DNA of 64,000 bases from Aquimarina sp. Aq107 (GCF_943733665.1 NZ_OX030782.1:3024501-3088500), one strand, 5' to 3'; positions 34,757 to 43,379 are shown, counted from the first letter of the stretch. The notes: generated from the sequence alone by a model not told the origin. Made by a program: numbers and translations.

Positions 34757-36484
34757 ATGCAAGTTTCAGAATCCTTAATCCACACTAGAGTCCAAGAATG
34801 GTTATCACCAATTTTTGACAAACAAACTCAAGAAGAAATTGTAAAATTACAACAACAAGATTCCGAAATATTAAAGGAGAGTTTTTATAAAGACTTAGAG
34901 TTTGGAACCGGTGGTATGCGAGGTATTATGGGTGTAGGAACGAATCGCATTAATAAATATACCTTAGGAAAAAGCACGCAAGGTCTAAGTAATTATTTAC
35001 AAAAGCAATTTCCTGGCGAACAAGCAAAGACTGTAATCGCATACGATTGTAGAAATAACAGTGATACTTTGGCACAATTAGTAGCCGATGTATTTTCTGC
35101 TAATGGCATACAAGTTTATCTATTTTCTAGTCTTAGACCAACACCAGAACTTTCGTACGCTGTAAAAGAATTAGGATGTCATTGTGGAATCGTACTAACC
35201 GCTAGCCACAATCCTCCTGAGTATAATGGATATAAAGTATATTGGCAAGATGGAGGGCAATTAGTACCACCGCAGGATGGAGAAATCATCGCAGAAATAA
35301 ATGCACTTAATTATGCCGATATTAAATTTAATGCAAATACGGCTCTTATAAAGAAGATCGATGAAGAAATTGATACTCCTTTTATAGAAAATAGTGTAAA
35401 GAATGGAAGTTTTGCTGCTACGCAAGAAGCAAAAGATAATACAACTATTGTATTCACTTCTTTACATGGTACATCAATTACTGCAGTTCCAGAAACTTTG
35501 AAAAAGGCAGGATACAAAAATGTTCATATTGTAAAAGAGCAAGAAGTTCCTGATGGTAATTTTCCAACGGTAAAATCACCCAATCCTGAAGAACCAGAAG
35601 CACTCGCAATGGCAACAGCACTTGCAGAAAAAGTGAATGCCGATATTGTTATTGGAACAGATCCTGATTGTGATCGATTAGGGATTGCTGTCAGAAATAA
35701 TAATGGAGAACTACAATTACTTAATGGTAATCAAACTATGATTGTAATGACTTGGTTTTTACTAAAACATTATAAATCAGAAGGAATAAAAGGAAACGAA
35801 TTCATTGCTTCTACCATCGTATCTACTCCAATGATGAAAAATCTTGCAGCAGCATATGGAGTAGAATACAAAGAAGTACTTACCGGTTTTAAATGGATCG
35901 CTAAACTTATTAAAGACTTCCCAGAAAAACATTTTATTGGTGGTGGCGAAGAAAGCTTTGGTTTTATGGTAGGTGATTTTGTTAGAGATAAAGATGCCGT
36001 TACCTCTACCCTTCTTGCTTGTGAAATTGTTGCTTACACAAAATCTAATGATAGTTCTTTTTATAATGAGCTACTAAACTTATACGTTGATCATGGATTT
36101 TATAAAGAAAATCTAGTTTCTCTTGTAAAAAAAGGAATAAAAGGAGCAGAAGAGATTAAACAAACAATGATCGATTTAAGAAACAATCCACCAACAGAGA
36201 TTGCTGATGAAAAAATCGTATTAATTGAAGATTACCAGACTAGTATTGCTACAAGTACTCTAGATAAAAAAGAGCTTTCGATTGAAATTCCAAAATCTAA
36301 TGTGTTAATTTTTTATACCGAAGCAGGAAGTAAAATAGCTGCAAGACCAAGTGGAACAGAGCCTAAAATAAAATTTTACATTAGCGTACAAGAATCTATT
36401 GACGATTTGTCATCTTTTGATACTGTGGAACAAAAACTGAATACTAAAATAACAGCAATCAAAAAAGATTTACAATTAACTTAA
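34757..36484 (+). CDS. Phospho-sugar mutase (phosphoglucomutase type)
   Basis: 575 residues, alpha-D-phosphohexomutase superfamily, interconverting glucose- or mannose-6-phosphate and the 1-phosphates. Motifs in order: DLEFGTGGMRGIMGVGTNRIN at the N-terminus, active-site phosphoserine loop VLTASHNPPEYNGYK (about residue 150), metal-binding GTDPDCDRLG, sugar-binding GGGEESFGF, and phosphate-binding ARPSGTEPKIKF. The length and N-terminus correspond to the larger PGM2-like bacterial form. It supplies activated sugars for glycans and links to glycogen/starch use. Followed 31 bp later by the ABC exporter in the same direction. Confidence 0.94.
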   Translation: MQVSESLIHTRVQEWLSPIFDKQTQEEIVKLQQQDSEILKESFYKDLEFGTGGMRGIMGVGTNRINKYTLGKSTQGLSNYLQKQFPGEQAKTVIAYDCRNNSDTLAQLVADVFSANGIQVYLFSSLRPTPELSYAVKELGCHCGIVLTASHNPPEYNGYKVYWQDGGQLVPPQDGEIIAEINALNYADIKFNANTALIKKIDEEIDTPFIENSVKNGSFAATQEAKDNTTIVFTSLHGTSITAVPETLKKAGYKNVHIVKEQEVPDGNFPTVKSPNPEEPEALAMATALAEKVNADIVIGTDPDCDRLGIAVRNNNGELQLLNGNQTMIVMTWFLLKHYKSEGIKGNEFIASTIVSTPMMKNLAAAYGVEYKEVLTGFKWIAKLIKDFPEKHFIGGGEESFGFMVGDFVRDKDAVTSTLLACEIVAYTKSNDSSFYNELLNLYVDHGFYKENLVSLVKKGIKGAEEIKQTMIDLRNNPPTEIADEKIVLIEDYQTSIATSTLDKKELSIEIPKSNVLIFYTEAGSKIAARPSGTEPKIKFYISVQESIDDLSSFDTVEQKLNTKITAIKKDLQLT

Positions 36485-36515
36485 ATAACGGTAATTACCG
36501 TTTCTAAAATAATTA

Positions 36516-38342
36516 ATGAATTACTTTAAACAAATTCTTCGCTTTGCGAAACCTTATAGATTATATGCTATATTGAATATTATATCAAATATTTTCTATG
36601 CATTATTTGGGACATTAGCAATGGTATCGTTGTTTCCTATGCTGAACGTTCTTTTTGATAAAACTAAAAGAGTTAGTCAGGAACCGGAATGGAATGGTAT
36701 TTTTAAGATTAGAGAGTACGCAGAAAGTTCCCTTAACTATTTTGTTACGCAAAAGGCGGAACAAGGAAACGATGATGTATTATTATTTATGGTCATACTT
36801 GTTATTAGTATGTTCTTCATGAAAAATATTTTTAGCTATTTAGCTATGTATTTCATTACATTTTTAAGAAATGGAGTATTAAAAGATATTAGAAATGAAT
36901 TATATCAAAAAACAGTAGACCTTCCTCTCTCTTACTTTTCAGAAAAAAGAAAAGGAGACACAATTGCTAGAATTTCTACAGACGTATTAGAGATTCAACA
37001 TTCCTTTTTATCCATATTAGAATTGATCGTAAGAGAACCGTTAATGATTATATTCACTATATGTGCGATGTTATTAATTAGTGTCAAATTGACGATCTTT
37101 GTTTTTATTTTTATTCCGGTTTCAGGTTTTTTAATTTCCTTAATCGGAAAAAAACTTAAAAAACATTCTGATAAAGTCCAAAAAGAGCAAGGATACTTTC
37201 TATCCATAGTAGAGGAAACGTTAGGAGGGCTAAAAGTTATTAAAGGATTTAATGCCGAGAATATTTTTGGAAGAAAATTTCAAGAATCTACATTAAGGTT
37301 TTACAATTTTTCTAATTCATTATTAAACAGGCAAAATCTAGCATCACCTACAAGTGAATTTTTAGGAATTACAGTAATAGCTATATTATTATGGTATGGC
37401 GGTCAAATGGTACTAGTCGAAAAATCATTAGATCCTGGTCTTTTTATTGTTTATATGGGACTGGCATATAACATTCTAACTCCTGCCAAAGCTATTTCTA
37501 AAGCAAGTTATGGTGTAAAAAGAGGAAATGCGGCAGCAGAACGTGTATTAGAAATTCTTAATACAGAATCTCCATTACAGGATAAATCAGAAGCTACAAC
37601 TAAAAACGACTTTACTACCGACATACAGCTAGAAAATATTTCCTTTAAATATGAAGATGAATATGTTTTAAACGATTTTAATCTTACCGTCCCAAAAGGG
37701 AAATCGGTAGCCTTAGTAGGTCAATCAGGTAGTGGTAAATCTACCATAGCAAATTTAGTAACCCGGTTTTATGATGTAAACAGAGGGGCTATAAAAATTG
37801 ATGGTACTGATATTAAGGAAATTACTAAAAATTCTCTTAGAGGATTACTGGGATTAGTTACTCAAGACTCTATTTTATTTCATGATACCATTAAAAATAA
37901 TTTGCTAATAGGTAAAGAAGATGCCACTGATGAAGAAATTATTAATGCTCTAAAAGTTGCTAATGCTTGGGAATTTGTAAAAGAAAAACCTGAAGGACTT
38001 AATTCCGTTATTGGTGATAGTGGTGATAAATTAAGTGGTGGGCAGAAACAAAGGCTTTCTATTGCTAGAGCAGTACTTAAAAATCCGCCCATAATGATTC
38101 TGGATGAAGCTACCTCAGCATTAGATACAGAGAGCGAACGTTTAGTTCAATCTGCTTTAGAAAATATGATGAAGAATAGAACGAGTATTGTAATAGCACA
38201 TAGGCTATCAACTATACAAAACTCAGATTTAATCGTTGTAATGCAAAAAGGACGTATTGTAGAACAAGGAACTCATGAAGAACTTATTGCTAAAAATGGT
38301 GCATATCAAAAACTAGTTACTATGCAATCATTTGATAATTAA
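36516..38342 (+). CDS. ABC exporter, fused permease and ATPase (MsbA-like)
   Basis: 608 residues. The N-terminal half has six TM segments (ABC_membrane type, with the coupling segment QKTVDLPLSYFSEKRKGD). The C-terminal ATPase shows Walker A VGQSGSGKST, Q-loop LVTQDSILF, signature LSGGQKQR, Walker B IMILDEATSALD and switch His in IAHRLS. This is a homodimeric half-transporter similar to MsbA lipid flippases, exporting lipid-linked or hydrophobic substrate. Probably in one transcription unit with the mutase. The first small-RNA unit begins about 25 bp after its stop and its terminator hairpin may also end this transcript. Confidence 0.93.
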   Translation: MNYFKQILRFAKPYRLYAILNIISNIFYALFGTLAMVSLFPMLNVLFDKTKRVSQEPEWNGIFKIREYAESSLNYFVTQKAEQGNDDVLLFMVILVISMFFMKNIFSYLAMYFITFLRNGVLKDIRNELYQKTVDLPLSYFSEKRKGDTIARISTDVLEIQHSFLSILELIVREPLMIIFTICAMLLISVKLTIFVFIFIPVSGFLISLIGKKLKKHSDKVQKEQGYFLSIVEETLGGLKVIKGFNAENIFGRKFQESTLRFYNFSNSLLNRQNLASPTSEFLGITVIAILLWYGGQMVLVEKSLDPGLFIVYMGLAYNILTPAKAISKASYGVKRGNAAAERVLEILNTESPLQDKSEATTKNDFTTDIQLENISFKYEDEYVLNDFNLTVPKGKSVALVGQSGSGKSTIANLVTRFYDVNRGAIKIDGTDIKEITKNSLRGLLGLVTQDSILFHDTIKNNLLIGKEDATDEEIINALKVANAWEFVKEKPEGLNSVIGDSGDKLSGGQKQRLSIARAVLKNPPIMILDEATSALDTESERLVQSALENMMKNRTSIVIAHRLSTIQNSDLIVVMQKGRIVEQGTHEELIAKNGAYQKLVTMQSFDN

Positions 38343-38367
38343 AAAATAGATTATCAAACATATACAA

Positions 38368-38499
38368 ACAAAAAAGAGCGTCTCCACGCTCTTTTTCTTC
38401 ACACAAATCATCTTAATTTAGGGGCTTAATCTAAAATTAAAACTCACTTTTATAAAAACCTTCATTTTGGGGGAAATGAAAGTACTAACTCATTTTCAC
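38368..38499 (-). ncRNA. Putative sibling small RNA, copy 1
   Basis: Minus-strand unit of about 132 nt. Predicted start about six bases after the -7 box at 38504-38511; the end is the U tract after a perfect 11-bp terminator hairpin (arms 38371-38381 and 38386-38396, loop CTCC on the plus strand). Near the 5' end a stem CTTTCATTT pairs with AAATGAAGG (one G-U) around a C-rich loop. The core ATTAAGCCCCTAAATTAAG followed by ATGATTTGT is shared with copies 2 and 3. A 15-codon frame (38418-38465) in this copy is not conserved in the others, which speaks for a non-coding RNA. No known RNA family is recognised with certainty. Confidence 0.78.
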
Positions 38500-38503
38500 A
38501 ATG

Positions 38504-38534
38504 TGAAGATAAAACTATTTTTAGATATAGCAAA
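38504..38534 (-). promoter_or_regulatory. Promoter of small RNA copy 1
   Basis: On the minus strand: TTTG, 19 bp, TATCTTCA, close to the phylum consensus TTTG-N19-TAnnTTTG. The -7 region with trailing CATTGTGAA is shared with copy 2. Confidence 0.7.
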
Positions 38535-38680
38535 CAAAAATTGCATTTTATCCGAAAAAATATACTTTTTAACATTTTAAAGCGTTAAAATCAAACAAAA
38601 TATAATCTTTTTCTTACTTAAATTAATTTGCCAACATTTAATAATTTAATTGTAGTAAATGAAAACATATACACACATAA

Positions 38681-38813
38681 ACAAAAAAGAGCGTCTCCAC
38701 GCTCTTTTTCTTCACACAAATCATCTTAATTTAGGGGCTTAATCTAAAATTAAAACTCACTTTTATTAAAATCTTTCATCTTGGGGAAAATGAAAGCGTT
38801 AACTCTTATTCAC
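38681..38813 (-). ncRNA. Putative sibling small RNA, copy 2
   Basis: Minus-strand unit of about 133 nt, 313 bp after copy 1. From the core through the terminator it is almost identical to copy 1, including the 11-bp terminator arms (38684-38694 and 38699-38709). The 5' hairpin is CTTTCAT pairing with ATGAAAG around a loop holding CCCC; relative to copy 1 the base pairs differ but pairing is kept. There is no shared open frame with copy 1: the matching ATG here runs into a stop after nine codons in a different reading frame relation. Confidence 0.78.
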
Positions 38814-38817
38814 AATG

Positions 38818-38848
38818 TAAAGATAGTATAATTTTACATACACACAAG
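38818..38848 (-). promoter_or_regulatory. Promoter of small RNA copy 2
   Basis: On the minus strand: CTTG (three of four consensus bases), 19 bp, TATCTTTA. The spacing is identical to copies 1 and 3 although the spacer sequence is not conserved. Confidence 0.68.
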
Positions 38849-38963
38849 CTTTTTTAGCTTTTAATCTATAAAAACAGTAATAAAACATTAAAAATAAACC
38901 AAATTACAATAAAAAGTAGTCTTTTTCCTACTTAATCAATAATAAAAATAAAAAAAAGTAAAA

Positions 38964-39099
38964 ACAAAAAAAGAGTGCTTTCACACTCTTTTAATTGAAA
39001 CAAATCATCTTAATATAGGGGCTTAATATAAAATAAAAACTAAAATTATTTTTTTGAACTTTCCATTTCAAAATGCGAAAGTATTTTTCTCTAAACTAC
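38964..39099 (-). ncRNA. Putative sibling small RNA, copy 3 (diverged)
   Basis: Minus-strand unit of about 136 nt, 283 bp after copy 2. The core is kept (ATTAAGCCCCTATATTAAG, then ATGATTTGT) with one change, while the terminator stem has changed to GAGTG/CACTC (38973-38977 and 38984-38988, with flanking A/T pairs) but still forms a hairpin with a long U tract. The 5' hairpin is also re-formed from different bases (CTTTC-G-CATTT against AAATG-GAAAG), without the C-rich loop. Conservation of structure with changed sequence supports function as RNA. Confidence 0.75.
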
Positions 39100-39103
39100 G
39101 TTG

Positions 39104-39134
39104 TAAAGATAATGCAATTTTTCAATTAAACAAA
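39104..39134 (-). promoter_or_regulatory. Promoter of small RNA copy 3
   Basis: On the minus strand: TTTG, 19 bp, TATCTTTA; seven of eight defined consensus positions with exact spacing. Upstream of it, toward 39304, is AT-rich spacer that should also hold the promoter of the divergent sigma-factor operon. Confidence 0.72.
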
Positions 39135-39304
39135 TTAATTGTGTTTTTTATCTATAAAATACATTATTTTAACTGAAATTATATTTATATTCCTACAAAT
39201 TCTTACAAATAAAATAATTCAATATCATATTAAACCTTTTTTTGTTATTTTAGTCTAATAGTAAACTAGCGTATACTAATCATTACTTAAATCATTATTT
39301 ACTA

Positions 39305-39850
39305 TTGAATATTCAAGAAGAGAACTTACTTATAGCCTTACAAACAGATAAAGACATAAATCATGCCTTTACCAAACTTGTATCTATGTATAAGCAACGG
39401 TTATATTGGCATATAAGAAATATGGTTAAAAATCATGACGATACAGATGATATCCTGCAAAATGTATTTATAAAAGTATATAAGAACATTTCGAAATTTA
39501 AAGGGGATAGTAAACTATATTCTTGGATGTACAGAATTGCTACCAATGAATCGATCACCTTCTTGAACCAAAAAGCAAAAAAGTATAATATTAGTAATGA
39601 AGAACTGCAACAACAACTTATTGAAAACTTAGAAGCCGATGTGTATTTTGAAGGAGATGAAATCCAACTTAAGCTACAAAAGGCAATAGCATTGCTACCC
39701 CAAAAACAACAGCAGGTTTTTAATATGAAATATTTTCAAGAACTAAAATATAAAGAAATCTCTGAAATTCTGGAAACTAGTGAAGGAGCATTAAAAGCAT
39801 CTTATCATTTAGCAACCAAAAAAATCGAAGAATATTTAAAAACTAATTAA
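39305..39850 (+). CDS. ECF-type RNA polymerase sigma factor
   Basis: 181 residues. Region 2 is seen in YKQRLYWHIRNMVKNHDDTDDILQNVFIKVY...GDSKLYSWMYRIATNESI, and region 4 in LQKAIALLPQKQQQVFNMKYFQELKYKEISEILETSEGALKASYHLATKKI. It directs core polymerase to specific promoters. The start appears to be TTG at 39305 (NIQEENLLIALQ), as no ATG lies before region 2. The next gene encodes a single-pass membrane protein likely to act as its anti-sigma factor, then a small secreted Spy-like protein, forming an envelope-stress-type operon. It is divergent from the small-RNA cluster. Confidence 0.92.
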   Translation: MNIQEENLLIALQTDKDINHAFTKLVSMYKQRLYWHIRNMVKNHDDTDDILQNVFIKVYKNISKFKGDSKLYSWMYRIATNESITFLNQKAKKYNISNEELQQQLIENLEADVYFEGDEIQLKLQKAIALLPQKQQQVFNMKYFQELKYKEISEILETSEGALKASYHLATKKIEEYLKTN

Positions 39851-39881
39851 ACCTTTTTACATTTACATCGTCTTAGATATA

Positions 39882-40523
39882 GTGAAAAATAACAATTTAC
39901 ATAACAACAAAGAAGGATTTAAAGTTCCCCGTGATTATTTCGAGAATTTCGAAGAGAAACTTTTTGAAAAAATTTCTAAGGATGATCAAGTCATTTCGGT
40001 ACTGCCTAATAAAGTTGACTCTGGCTTAAAAGTTCCAGAAAACTATTTTGATACGCTTGAGCATGATATTATAAAAAATATAAATTCCGAGAATCAGGAA
40101 TCCTCTATACTTGCTGGTAGTATCAAAACAGGATTAAGCACTCCTGACAAATACTTTGAAAATGTAGAAAACACTATTCTACAAAAAACAATAAATACCA
40201 ATCAAGAACCTAAAATAATATCACTTTTATCTCGGAAAAACATTTTATATATCTCTGGTATAGCTGCTATGATAGCTATTATAATTTCTATATCAATAAA
40301 TAAAGGACAAGATTCTTTTAGTTTTGATTCTGTTGATATTGTAGATATTCAAGAATATTTCGATGAAGGAAATGCAGAATTTAGTGATTCTGAAATTGCA
40401 GAATTATTAGACGAAGAAATTAACCTAACGAGTACATTTAGTGACGAAGATATTACTGATGAAGAATTAGAAAACTATTTATCAGATGAAGAGTTAGAGG
40501 ATGAAATTATATATGTTGAATAA
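39882..40523 (+). CDS. Membrane protein with three 36-residue repeats (probable anti-sigma factor)
   Basis: 213 residues starting at GTG. The N-terminal cytoplasmic part has three copies of a 20-residue motif, GFKVPRDYFENFEEKLFEKI (12-31), GLKVPENYFDTLEHDIIKNI (48-67) and GLSTPDKYFENVENTILQKT (84-103), spaced exactly 36 residues apart. One TM segment follows (about 119-138), then a very acidic C-terminal tail (DEEINLTS, SDEDITDEELENYL). Position directly after an ECF sigma factor suggests it holds the sigma factor at the membrane; the repeat could be the binding module. No classical zinc-binding anti-sigma motif is present. Its end overlaps the following frame. Confidence 0.75.
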   Translation: MKNNNLHNNKEGFKVPRDYFENFEEKLFEKISKDDQVISVLPNKVDSGLKVPENYFDTLEHDIIKNINSENQESSILAGSIKTGLSTPDKYFENVENTILQKTINTNQEPKIISLLSRKNILYISGIAAMIAIIISISINKGQDSFSFDSVDIVDIQEYFDEGNAEFSDSEIAELLDEEINLTSTFSDEDITDEELENYLSDEELEDEIIYVE

Positions 40524-40533
40524 AAAAGAGCAC

Positions 40534-40977
40534 ATGAAAAAGATATTATTACTATTTATTATCGTTTTTACTATCAACTTCTCTTTTGGTCAAAGAGGAC
40601 CTAGAGGAAAAGTAAAAGCTTTAAAAATAGCTTACATAACAGAACAATTAGACTTAAGTAGTAAAGAGGCGCAACAATTTTGGCCTATCTATAATGAGCA
40701 TGAAGATACTATGGAAACTCTCAAAAGGACAGAACGTAAATCCCTTAGAGCAATAAAAGATTCTGACGGTTTTGAAAATTTAAGTGAAAAAGAAGCTGAA
40801 GATTTTTTAAATAACTATATAAAAGCGGAAGAAAAAAAACACCTAATGCGTAAAAAACTAATTACCGATTTAAGACAGGTGATTCCGCATAAAAAAATCC
40901 TAAAACTGGTAAAAGCAGAAATGGACTTTAATAAACGTTTATTAAAACAACTACGAAATAGACGTCAAGGAAAGTAA
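40534..40977 (+). CDS. Small exported Spy/CpxP-like protein
   Basis: About 147 residues from the ATG at 40534, which gives signal peptide MKKILLLFIIVFTINFSFGQ; ATGs at 40513 and 40501 are possible but would add a charged prefix. The mature part is helical and basic, with an LDLSSKEAQQFWPIYNEHED segment and EKKHLMRKKLITDLRQVIP, resembling the LTxxQ-containing periplasmic sensors/chaperones of the Spy/CpxP type found after sigma/anti-sigma pairs in Flavobacteria. It probably modulates the sigma factor system or protects envelope proteins. Third gene of the operon. Confidence 0.72.
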   Translation: MKKILLLFIIVFTINFSFGQRGPRGKVKALKIAYITEQLDLSSKEAQQFWPIYNEHEDTMETLKRTERKSLRAIKDSDGFENLSEKEAEDFLNNYIKAEEKKHLMRKKLITDLRQVIPHKKILKLVKAEMDFNKRLLKQLRNRRQGK

Positions 40978-40997
40978 AAAAACAATCTATTATCATA

Positions 40998-41033
40998 AAA
41001 AAGTAAATGAACTCTATTGATCATTTACTTTTT
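40998..41033. terminator. Bidirectional intrinsic terminator
   Basis: Arms AAAAAGTAAATGA (40998-41010) and TCATTTACTTTTT (41021-41033), loop ACTCTATTGA. It lies between converging genes and its right arm includes the stop codon of the 41021 gene. Confidence 0.82.
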
Positions 41034-42094
41034 TTGCTTTTAAAAATCAATTTTGCCATTCTATTTTTACCTGCTGCAATCGCTATACTATCATTAATAA
41101 ATCGTATTGTATAAAAGCTTTCTGCGCTTATATCTTTCCAGGTATTTCCGGAGTCATTGGAAATAGATATTCCTGTAAAACCAACCGTAACAATCTCATT
41201 TCCCTCACTATTAGGTACATAACGGACACAACTCTTATAACCCGCTCCTACCCCATCTGCAATTAAATTCCAAGTTTTTCCTCCATCAGTAGTAACGGCT
41301 TTATTTTTTTGATTTGCTTCTGGCTTTGTATAATCTCCTCCGAATATTATTCCAATATTCTTATCATAAAAGTCCAATGAATACGCTCCTTTAGTCTCTG
41401 TACCTTGAATTATCGGAGTTTCTGAAACACTCCAAGTATTACCTTTATCAGAAGAATAAAACGTTCTGGATTTAATTCCACCAGAAACCATCCAAACATC
41501 ATCATCTATTATTTTTATATTTCCATTACTAGCAGCAAATGCAGCTTCTCCTTCTGCAGTTTTTGGTAATACATTGCAAGAAACTTTATTCCAGGTTTCT
41601 CCTCCATCTTTGGTTCGTATAACTGATAAACATCCATCGGTAGGATCCCCCATTGCTATTCCATCGGTATTATCCCAAAATACCATAGAATCATAAAATA
41701 CTTTATCATGATCCTCTTTGTATACTAATTTTGGTTCCCTACTTTGCTTGTTAACCTTATATAATAATGCTGGCGATTCAATACTTAATACAAAAAAATC
41801 GGTCTTAGTTTGCGCAATAGCTCTAAATTGAATTTTTCTTCCCTCAAAATCTAAAACTGAGATTTTTTTATTCTTTACGTTAAACTCATTATCAATATCA
41901 AAAGTTCCATATATCCCATTACTACCAGCAAAAATTAATTGACTATCACTTATATCGACAGCTCTAATACTAACAGAATCATTATAAAAAGGTGATACCT
42001 CGACAGCAGAAAAATTATGATTAACAACTATAGGTTTTTCAGAACTACAACTAAAAAGAAGTATCAAAGTAATTAATGATAGTAAAAATCTCAT
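41021..42094 (-). CDS. Lipoprotein with YCF48/BNR-like beta-propeller
   Basis: About 357 residues from the ATG at 42094 (an upstream TTG is less likely). Lipoprotein signal MRFLLSLITLILLFSC (Cys16) followed by SSEKP. The body holds repeated BNR/Asp-box style motifs: RTKDGGETWNKVSC, SSDKGNTWSVSE, TTDGGKTWNLIADG and SNDSGNTWKDIS, each on one propeller blade, as in sialidase-like and YCF48/HCF136 folds. No sialidase catalytic set (Arg triad, FRIP) is seen, so it is likely a binding or assembly protein; Flavobacterial members are often labelled oxidoreductase without evidence. Its end shares a terminator with the Spy-like gene. Confidence 0.78.
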   Translation of the reverse strand: MRFLLSLITLILLFSCSSEKPIVVNHNFSAVEVSPFYNDSVSIRAVDISDSQLIFAGSNGIYGTFDIDNEFNVKNKKISVLDFEGRKIQFRAIAQTKTDFFVLSIESPALLYKVNKQSREPKLVYKEDHDKVFYDSMVFWDNTDGIAMGDPTDGCLSVIRTKDGGETWNKVSCNVLPKTAEGEAAFAASNGNIKIIDDDVWMVSGGIKSRTFYSSDKGNTWSVSETPIIQGTETKGAYSLDFYDKNIGIIFGGDYTKPEANQKNKAVTTDGGKTWNLIADGVGAGYKSCVRYVPNSEGNEIVTVGFTGISISNDSGNTWKDISAESFYTIRFINDSIAIAAGKNRMAKLIFKSKKSK

Positions 42095-42170
42095 ACCCAA
42101 TATTTTTAAACCAAATATAACACTATTCTAAAGCAAAGGATTACCTTTGCAAACCCTAAAAAAATAAAGG

Positions 42171-43379
42171 ATGCGTTTACATAGAAATCTGGTCTTTGCT
42201 GTAATTGATGGACTCAATGAAATTTTTAATGAAGAAGCTTATGCGGATAAGGTAGTTCAGAAATTACTAAAACGAGACAAAAGATGGGGTTCTCGCGACA
42301 GAAGTTTTGTTGCAGAAACCGTTTATGACATTGTACGATGGAAACGTCTTTATGCAGAAATTGCTGATGTTTCGGAACCTTTTTCAAGAGAAAATCTTTG
42401 GAGGATTTTTGCAGTTTGGGCAACACTTAGAGGAATTATTTTACCCGACTGGAAACAGATTGTTCCAACTCCGACAAGACGTATTAAAGGTCGTTTTGAT
42501 GAATTAAGTAAAACTCGAAAATTAAGAGAATCTATTCCTGATTGGATGGATGAATTGGGAGAAAAAGAACTTGGAAAAAAATGGGAAAAGGAAATTGCTG
42601 CCTTAAATGAACAAGCTCCAGTAGTACTTAGAACAAATGCTTTAAAAATCACTAAAGAGAAACTTAGAAGTATTCTTGAAGATGAAAATATAGATACCGA
42701 ATTTATAAAAGGATATTCATCAGCACTTCAACTCACAGAAAGAGCTAATGTCTTTTCTACAGAAGCTTTTAAAAAGGGATTCTTCGAGGTACAGGATGCT
42801 TCTTCTCAATTAGTAGCCGATTTCTTAGATGTAAAACCTGGTCAACGAGTAGTAGATACTTGCGCCGGAGCTGGAGGAAAAACACTACACCTGGCTGCAT
42901 TAATGGAAAATAAAGGCCAAATAATTGCTATGGACATCTATGGCAATAAATTAAAAGAACTTAAAAGAAGAGCAAGACGAGCAGGTGCTCATAATATAGA
43001 ACCAAGAACTATAGAAAGCTCTAAAGATATCAAGAAACTACACGCCAAAGCAGATCGTGTTTTAATCGACGCTCCCTGCAGCGGATTAGGTGTTTTAAGT
43101 AGAAATCCGGATGCGAAATGGAAATTGCAACCAGAGTTTCTAGATAAAATTAAACAAACTCAATTACAGATTTTAGAAAGTTATTCTAAAATGGTTAAAC
43201 CAGGTGGGAAGCTAGTATATGCAACTTGTTCCATACTTCCATCTGAAAATCAAGATCAAGTTAAAGCTTTCTTAACTAAAGAAATAGGAAAAGATTTTAC
43301 TTTTGTAAAAGATAAAAAGGTACTTTCTTCAGAATCTGGATATGATGGATTTTACATGGCATTGCTAGAAAGAAAATAA
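42171..43379 (+). CDS. rsmB: 16S rRNA m5C methyltransferase, RsmB/NOL1-NOP2 family
   Basis: 402 residues. The N-terminal part resembles the NusB-like/RNA-binding region of RsmB (FNEEAYADKVVQKLLKRDKRWGSRDR), the C-terminal part is the class I SAM methyltransferase: DTCAGAGGKTLHLA (SAM loop), DIYGNKLKELKRRA, and the two catalytic cysteine motifs VLIDAPCSGLGVLSRNPD and LVYATCSILPSENQDQ. It methylates a cytosine in 16S rRNA, position 967 if it is a true RsmB. A TACCTTTG -7 box lies at 42142-42149. The endonuclease I gene follows 20 bp later. Confidence 0.88.
   Translation: MRLHRNLVFAVIDGLNEIFNEEAYADKVVQKLLKRDKRWGSRDRSFVAETVYDIVRWKRLYAEIADVSEPFSRENLWRIFAVWATLRGIILPDWKQIVPTPTRRIKGRFDELSKTRKLRESIPDWMDELGEKELGKKWEKEIAALNEQAPVVLRTNALKITKEKLRSILEDENIDTEFIKGYSSALQLTERANVFSTEAFKKGFFEVQDASSQLVADFLDVKPGQRVVDTCAGAGGKTLHLAALMENKGQIIAMDIYGNKLKELKRRARRAGAHNIEPRTIESSKDIKKLHAKADRVLIDAPCSGLGVLSRNPDAKWKLQPEFLDKIKQTQLQILESYSKMVKPGGKLVYATCSILPSENQDQVKAFLTKEIGKDFTFVKDKKVLSSESGYDGFYMALLERK

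Noticed and set aside
38418..38465. 15-codon frame inside small RNA copy 1
   Set aside because: The corresponding frames in copies 2 and 3 stop early or start elsewhere, so it is not conserved as protein.
38371..38475. Reading the repeated units at 38368-39134 as plus-strand terminators or leaders only
   Set aside because: The first hairpin may end the ABC exporter transcript, but the second and third follow no plus-strand gene. Only the minus strand has promoter boxes at the right spacing plus terminators in all three copies.
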